Shown here piece by piece: positions 60,781 to 64,000 of a stretch of DNA of 64,000 nt. Source of the stretch: Thiohalocapsa sp963704155 (GTDB lineage: Bacteria > Pseudomonadota > Gammaproteobacteria > Chromatiales > Chromatiaceae); contig CAVPHF010000024.1 in the NCBI GenBank assembly GCA_963704155.1, positions 62,001 to 126,000 of the forward strand. The letters run 5' to 3'. The translations under genes and the position numbers were made by a program. Each line of letters opens with the position of its first letter. The stretch's first letter is position 1. Under the pieces are notes generated by a model, which was not told the DNA's origin, did not search any database, and saw only the letters and a list, made by a program, of their open reading frames with translations.

Positions 60781-61785
60781 ATGAAACTACTCCAATCCAT
60801 CTTCGGTGCCGGCGAGTCACGCGGACGCTACCCGGAGTCGCTGGTCGAGGCGGCCATCGAGCGTGCCGTTGACGGCACCGACGCGCGGCTGCGGCTATTG
60901 CCGGGCTATCGGAAGCGTCTGCGCCAGCCGGTCATCCATGCCATCGATCAGGTGATGACACTGGTGGACGCCTTTCCGTCGCCGCTGGCTGCCGGGCGTG
61001 GCGCGCATAGCGACGATCCGCGTCTGGCGGCAATCTTCGCCTCCGCCGCCGAGATGCTGGACACCTTCTCCCGCGATACCGCCCTGGAGGAGTATCTGAA
61101 GACGCCGGAGGGCGCAACAGCCAAGCAGATATCGGCCCTGCTGCTCGCGGAGCGCGTCGAGAAGAACTTGCTCGGTATGGATTTGGTCAACGATCAGGTG
61201 CGGCGCGATGTGCATCAGGTCGCCGTCAGTTTCACCGGCCATCGCCTGCTGGACCCTCGGGTCGACGAGGCCGAGATGCGTCGGCAGCTGAAACGGCGCG
61301 CCTTCGACCATCTGCTGACACTGGCGCTGGCACGCATCGCAGAGATCCGCGTAGAACGCGAGGAACTCAGGCGCCAACGCGATTTGCTGCATCGCAAATG
61401 CGCGGCACTGGAGGGCGGCGGCTGGAGCTTCGCGCCCGCACCGGACGGGTCCCGAAATCCGACCGAGCTCGCGGCCGAGCTGGACGCAATCACCGCCCAG
61501 CTGGACGCGATCGGTGCCGATAAGGACGTCTTGAAGGCACATCTGGGCATCGTCGAAGGCTCCCTTGGCGAAGCCGAGCGGCAGCTGTGGGCCGAACCCA
61601 TCAGCCTCTTGCTCGACCCGATGAACATCGAGCGCGATGCGCATGATCCGACAACGCGCCGAGTCGACCTGCAAGAACTGCACAATGCCCGCGGCCGCCG
61701 CGCCGTGCTGCTGCCGCTGGTCATCACGCCAGCTGACCTGCCGTTACGAGAGGACTTCGTGACCGCGGCCGAGCGCTACCTCTGA
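60781..61785 (+). CDS. Conserved-looking helical protein of unknown function
   Basis: The 334-residue cytoplasmic protein is almost wholly helical. The middle has a coiled-coil segment (about 180-215: LALARIAEIRVEREELRRQRDLLHRKCAALEG in parts) and a second one near 240-270 (LAAELDAITAQLDAIGADKDVL). No signal, membrane helix, nucleotide-binding motif or catalytic triad is evident. I do not recognise the family. Start ATG 60781 (MKLLQSIFGAG) gives a sensible N-terminus. It stands alone, divergent from the phosphate operon; a structural or scaffolding role is possible but not shown. Confidence 0.75.
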   Translation: MKLLQSIFGAGESRGRYPESLVEAAIERAVDGTDARLRLLPGYRKRLRQPVIHAIDQVMTLVDAFPSPLAAGRGAHSDDPRLAAIFASAAEMLDTFSRDTALEEYLKTPEGATAKQISALLLAERVEKNLLGMDLVNDQVRRDVHQVAVSFTGHRLLDPRVDEAEMRRQLKRRAFDHLLTLALARIAEIRVEREELRRQRDLLHRKCAALEGGGWSFAPAPDGSRNPTELAAELDAITAQLDAIGADKDVLKAHLGIVEGSLGEAERQLWAEPISLLLDPMNIERDAHDPTTRRVDLQELHNARGRRAVLLPLVITPADLPLREDFVTAAERYL

Positions 61786-62202
61786 ACTCGGCGAGCACCA
61801 TGTCCGCGATGGCAACAAGTCAGACAAGCGAAGATAACGCCAGTGAGCCTAGCCAAGACTGCCGGCAAGCAGCCGAAGGAGCGAGGCCGAGTTGTTCGGC
61901 CGCGAGAAAGGCGCCTATACCGAGGCGCTGGCGGTGCCGCCGAGCGCCTCGGCATTCAGCCAACAACCCTGCAATGACGCATGAAGCGCTTGGGGCCCAA
62001 ACGGCCCGGCTCCCACTAGTCGATCTCTGCCGACCTCTATTGCCTATCGCCGTCCGCTCCCCAGGCCCGCGCGACAGGTTCTCCGACCGAGTCTGCACGG
62101 CGGCCGCCGCGCCGTTTCCGCGCAACCATCCTTTGTGTTACAAGAAAATGACCATTCCGACCATGTCACTTGGACATGTCGACCAAAGGCGGAGGATTGC
62201 CG
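61786..62202. other. Gene-poor stretch with a possible sigma-54 activator relic
   Basis: About 415 bp without a credible gene. A short run in one frame (61886-61930) reads AELFGREKGAYTEAL, close to the ELFG-x-EKGA(F/Y)TGA loop of NtrC-type activators, but nothing on either side extends the match. The rest shows no structure I can name. Confidence 0.45.
61886..61930 (+). pseudogene. Possible fragment of a sigma-54-dependent activator gene
   Basis: Fifteen codons match the loop-1 motif of sigma-54 activators (ELFGREKGAYT, with TGA changed to TEA). The full AAA+ domain would be about 230 residues, and no other part is found. It could be a degraded leftover or chance. Confidence 0.3.
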
Positions 62203-62745
62203 ATGCGGCCGATGACGACACCCGTATTGCTGCTGGCCCTTTCCAGTACCGGCCTCGCCTGCGCCGGCGACCATGTGCAACCCAAGTCCGCCAGCGTTCA
62301 CCGAAGCATTTCGGAAGCCACCGCCCCAGCCGGAGCGACCTTGGCGCCAGGGATTGCAGACGAGCCCATTGCCTGCCGCGAGCCGTTCGCCGGTCACATC
62401 AGCGCATCCTCGGCCTCACCGGCGGACCTGCGCGCCGTCGCCCGGCGCTGCAGCGCAAACGCGATCGGCCGGCTCTACTACAAGCGCGCCTATCACGCCG
62501 AGCTAATGACAGATCTGCGGCTGATGAGTCAGCTAAGGAAAGGATACGCGGCCGCCGATCGCATGCGACTGGAGCAGGGACGCATCTACGTCGCGCTGGT
62601 GGAGGCCTTCGCGGTCCGGGCCTGGGCACAACAGCCCTCGGTCATTGATGAGGTAAACCTCGCTTACGATCAGTCCATCCGCATCGCAGAACTCACCATC
62701 GGCGGCTATGACCTGCTCGTCGGTGCTCCTGCGCCGGCTCGGTAG
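62203..62745 (+). CDS. Exported protein of unknown function
   Basis: The 180-residue protein has a signal peptide (MRPMTTPVLLLALSSTGLACAGD; LACAG could be a lipobox, L-x-x-C form being imperfect). A mature part contains a Cys-flanked segment (IACREPFAG ... ARRCSANA, possible disulfide) and a helical C-terminal half (LYYKRAYHAELMTDLRLMSQL, RIYVALVEAFAVRAWA). ATG 62203 has GGAGG eight bases upstream. I do not recognise the family. It lies upstream of a TonB-dependent receptor on the same strand, 244 bp apart, so a link is possible only by position. Confidence 0.65.
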   Translation: MRPMTTPVLLLALSSTGLACAGDHVQPKSASVHRSISEATAPAGATLAPGIADEPIACREPFAGHISASSASPADLRAVARRCSANAIGRLYYKRAYHAELMTDLRLMSQLRKGYAAADRMRLEQGRIYVALVEAFAVRAWAQQPSVIDEVNLAYDQSIRIAELTIGGYDLLVGAPAPAR

Positions 62746-62929
62746 TCACTTCGCCGAAAAAGACGTCGGATCGTCAAGACGTCCCCGTCAGTCGCTTATA
62801 CAATCTCCTTGGGTTATCCGATGCCTAGCGCCGAGGACCAGCGTTCGAAGGCTTCACGGAAGTTGGTCGTCCGGACGTACCTATTTGGTCAGCGCGATCG
62901 GCCGCAGGCGTCGCATGACAGGACGCAGG

Positions 62930-62953
62930 GCCGCCGGCCTAATGGCCGGCGGC
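62930..62953 (+). promoter_or_regulatory. Perfect 10-bp hairpin in the leader of the TonB receptor gene
   Basis: GCCGCCGGCC (62930-62939), loop TAAT, GGCCGGCGGC (62944-62953) form an uninterrupted 10-bp stem 36 bp before the receptor ATG. No T-run follows, so it is not a standard terminator. No B12-riboswitch core or Fur box was recognised in the surrounding leader. Confidence 0.4.
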
Positions 62954-62989
62954 AACCGATCAGCACCAGCCCGCGCCAGCCAGGTCCCC

Positions 62990-64000
62990 ATGGTCCAATC
63001 GATCGCTCAAGCTCTCACCCCCCGTCGACTCTTGCTGTCGCGTCCCTGCGGCTATTGGCTCGGATGCATCGCTGGCCTCGTTGCAACGATCGCCGCTGGA
63101 GACGACGGCCCAGCCCCCACTTTCGACGATCTTATCCAGATGCCATTTCACGACGTGCTCGCGGTGCGCATCCGCTCCGCGGGCAAGCGCGAGGAGCAGA
63201 TCCGCGACATCCCGGCCAGCGTCACCATCGTCACCCGTGAGGACATCACGCGTTACGGCTGGGTCACCTTCGAGGACCTGCTGCGCAACGTGCCCGGCTT
63301 TTTTCTGCTCGACAACACCGAGGACCGCTTCATCGGCACCCGTGGCGCCGTCGGCGGCGGCGTGCAGATTCTGGTCAACGGCATCCCGCAGCATCCGTCC
63401 CTGCAGAAGACCCTGACCGGCACCGAGATCGCGCGTCTGGACATCCCCGTCGAATCTATCGACCGGATCGAGATCATCCGCGGGCCCATGTCCGTGATCT
63501 ACGGCAACAACGCCTTCCAGGGCGTCATCAACGTCGTGACCAACGCGATCGACCAGAGCGGTCCCCGGGCCTCGGCGAGCCTGGGCAGCCAACAGAGCGG
63601 TCGCCTGTTCGGTCGAGTTGGAAGGGTGTTCGACAACGGCTTCGTCGTGCTGAATGCCGGCGCCTATCAGACGAATGGCCTCACCGGTGCCTACGCCGAC
63701 ATGATGGGCGCCGAACAGCTCGCGGCGCTCAGCCCCGCCATGCACCGCGATATGGACGGCGACCTGGATCAGCGCCTGGGCAGCATAGACCTATCCGCCG
63801 AATGGCGCGGCTGGCAGGCCAACCTCCGCTACAACAGGCGCGACTACGGCATCTACGCCTTTACCCCGGCCTTCGACGAGGGCACGCGCATCCAGCTGGA
63901 TACCCTGCATGCCTCCCTGGGCTACGCCTACCGCTTCAGCGACGACCTTGGGCTCAGAATCACCGGCATCTACAGCGCCGAGCACTACGACGCCTACCAG
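62990..64000 (+). CDS. TonB-dependent outer-membrane receptor (N-terminal part, runs off window)
   Basis: 337 codons are open to the window edge. An N-terminal hydrophobic segment (residues about 17-41, WLGCIAGLVATIAAG) acts as export signal. The TonB box region is followed by the plug domain (about 57-185): IRSAGKREEQIRDIPASVTIVTREDITRYG, FEDLLRNVPGFFLLD, GTRGAVGGGVQILVNG, SIDRIEIIRGPMSVIYGNNAFQGVINVVT. Barrel strands begin after about 195. Such receptors import siderophores, cobalamin or other large nutrients using TonB energy; the ligand cannot be told from this part. ATG 62990 is the first start in frame with a signal. Confidence 0.9.
   Translation, partial: MVQSIAQALTPRRLLLSRPCGYWLGCIAGLVATIAAGDDGPAPTFDDLIQMPFHDVLAVRIRSAGKREEQIRDIPASVTIVTREDITRYGWVTFEDLLRNVPGFFLLDNTEDRFIGTRGAVGGGVQILVNGIPQHPSLQKTLTGTEIARLDIPVESIDRIEIIRGPMSVIYGNNAFQGVINVVTNAIDQSGPRASASLGSQQSGRLFGRVGRVFDNGFVVLNAGAYQTNGLTGAYADMMGAEQLAALSPAMHRDMDGDLDQRLGSIDLSAEWRGWQANLRYNRRDYGIYAFTPAFDEGTRIQLDTLHASLGYAYRFSDDLGLRITGIYSAEHYDAYQ

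Noticed and set aside
62746..62989. Cobalamin riboswitch before the TonB receptor
   Set aside because: I could not find the conserved core or B12 box; only an isolated hairpin is present.

Overview
The window is about 64 kb of GC-rich, densely coded DNA from a gammaproteobacterium. Protein families (HypC/D/E and a HupK-like scaffold, a full menaquinone branch beside a b558-type succinate dehydrogenase, XrtA/PEP-CTERM sugar genes, two phosphate transport systems, PilT) fit a Chromatiales/Chromatiaceae-like purple sulfur bacterium. This is an inference: no photosynthesis or rRNA gene is present to settle it.

Layout. 1-2.4 kb: a classical pst operon on the minus strand (pstS, pstC, start of pstA). 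2.8-7.5 kb: mfd, a CBS-pair protein and a small unknown protein. 7.6-15.4 kb: regulatory and envelope genes: a candidate minus-strand small RNA, an OmpR/EnvZ-like pair, a peroxiredoxin, an OmpA-like protein, a hybrid kinase plus REC-PAS partner, and an ArsR regulator. 15.4-20.5 kb: a decayed spermidine synthase gene, PhhB, a hemerythrin-like protein, an acetolactate synthase-like enzyme, MtfA and an exported retropepsin. 20.8-23.8 kb: argD, argF and an SH3/anchor protein. 24-29.8 kb: menaquinone synthesis (menB, menA, menC, menH, DHNA-CoA thioesterase, convergent menE). 29.9-35.8 kb: minus-strand hupK-hypC-hypD-hypE, an embedded MntA/HepT toxin-antitoxin pair, then pilT. 36-41 kb: a methyltransferase and a polyamine ABC transporter whose last permease is frameshifted. 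41.2-47.5 kb: an unknown small protein, three XrtA/PEP-CTERM-type polysaccharide genes, tRNA-Phe and a NamZ-like muramidase. 47.8-54.2 kb: SdhC-SdhA-SdhB, a cytochrome c peroxidase relic, then an exported three-gene unit (MauG/CcpA-type diheme protein, Tat metallophosphoesterase, small cytochrome c). 54.2-60.3 kb: a second, structurally different Pst system (pstS, pstC with a frameshift, pstA with a long insert, pstB, phoU). 60.8-64 kb: two unknown proteins and the start of a TonB-dependent receptor.

How it fits together. The men genes supply the low-potential quinone that b558-type SdhCAB enzymes normally use, and the hyp/hup genes mature a NiFe hydrogenase, so much of the window serves anaerobic or microaerobic electron flow. 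Two Pst systems suggest strong pressure for phosphate.

The points most worth checking are: the candidate small RNA at 7.6-7.7 kb; a hexanucleotide tandem repeat beside a perfect -10 box upstream of menA; a heptanucleotide array upstream of sdhC; the MntA/HepT module in the hyp operon; the ccp/metallophosphoesterase/cytochrome unit; a terminator just before argD; and two one-base insertions (potI, pstC) that may be sequence errors. I found no clearly new defence or biosynthetic system.
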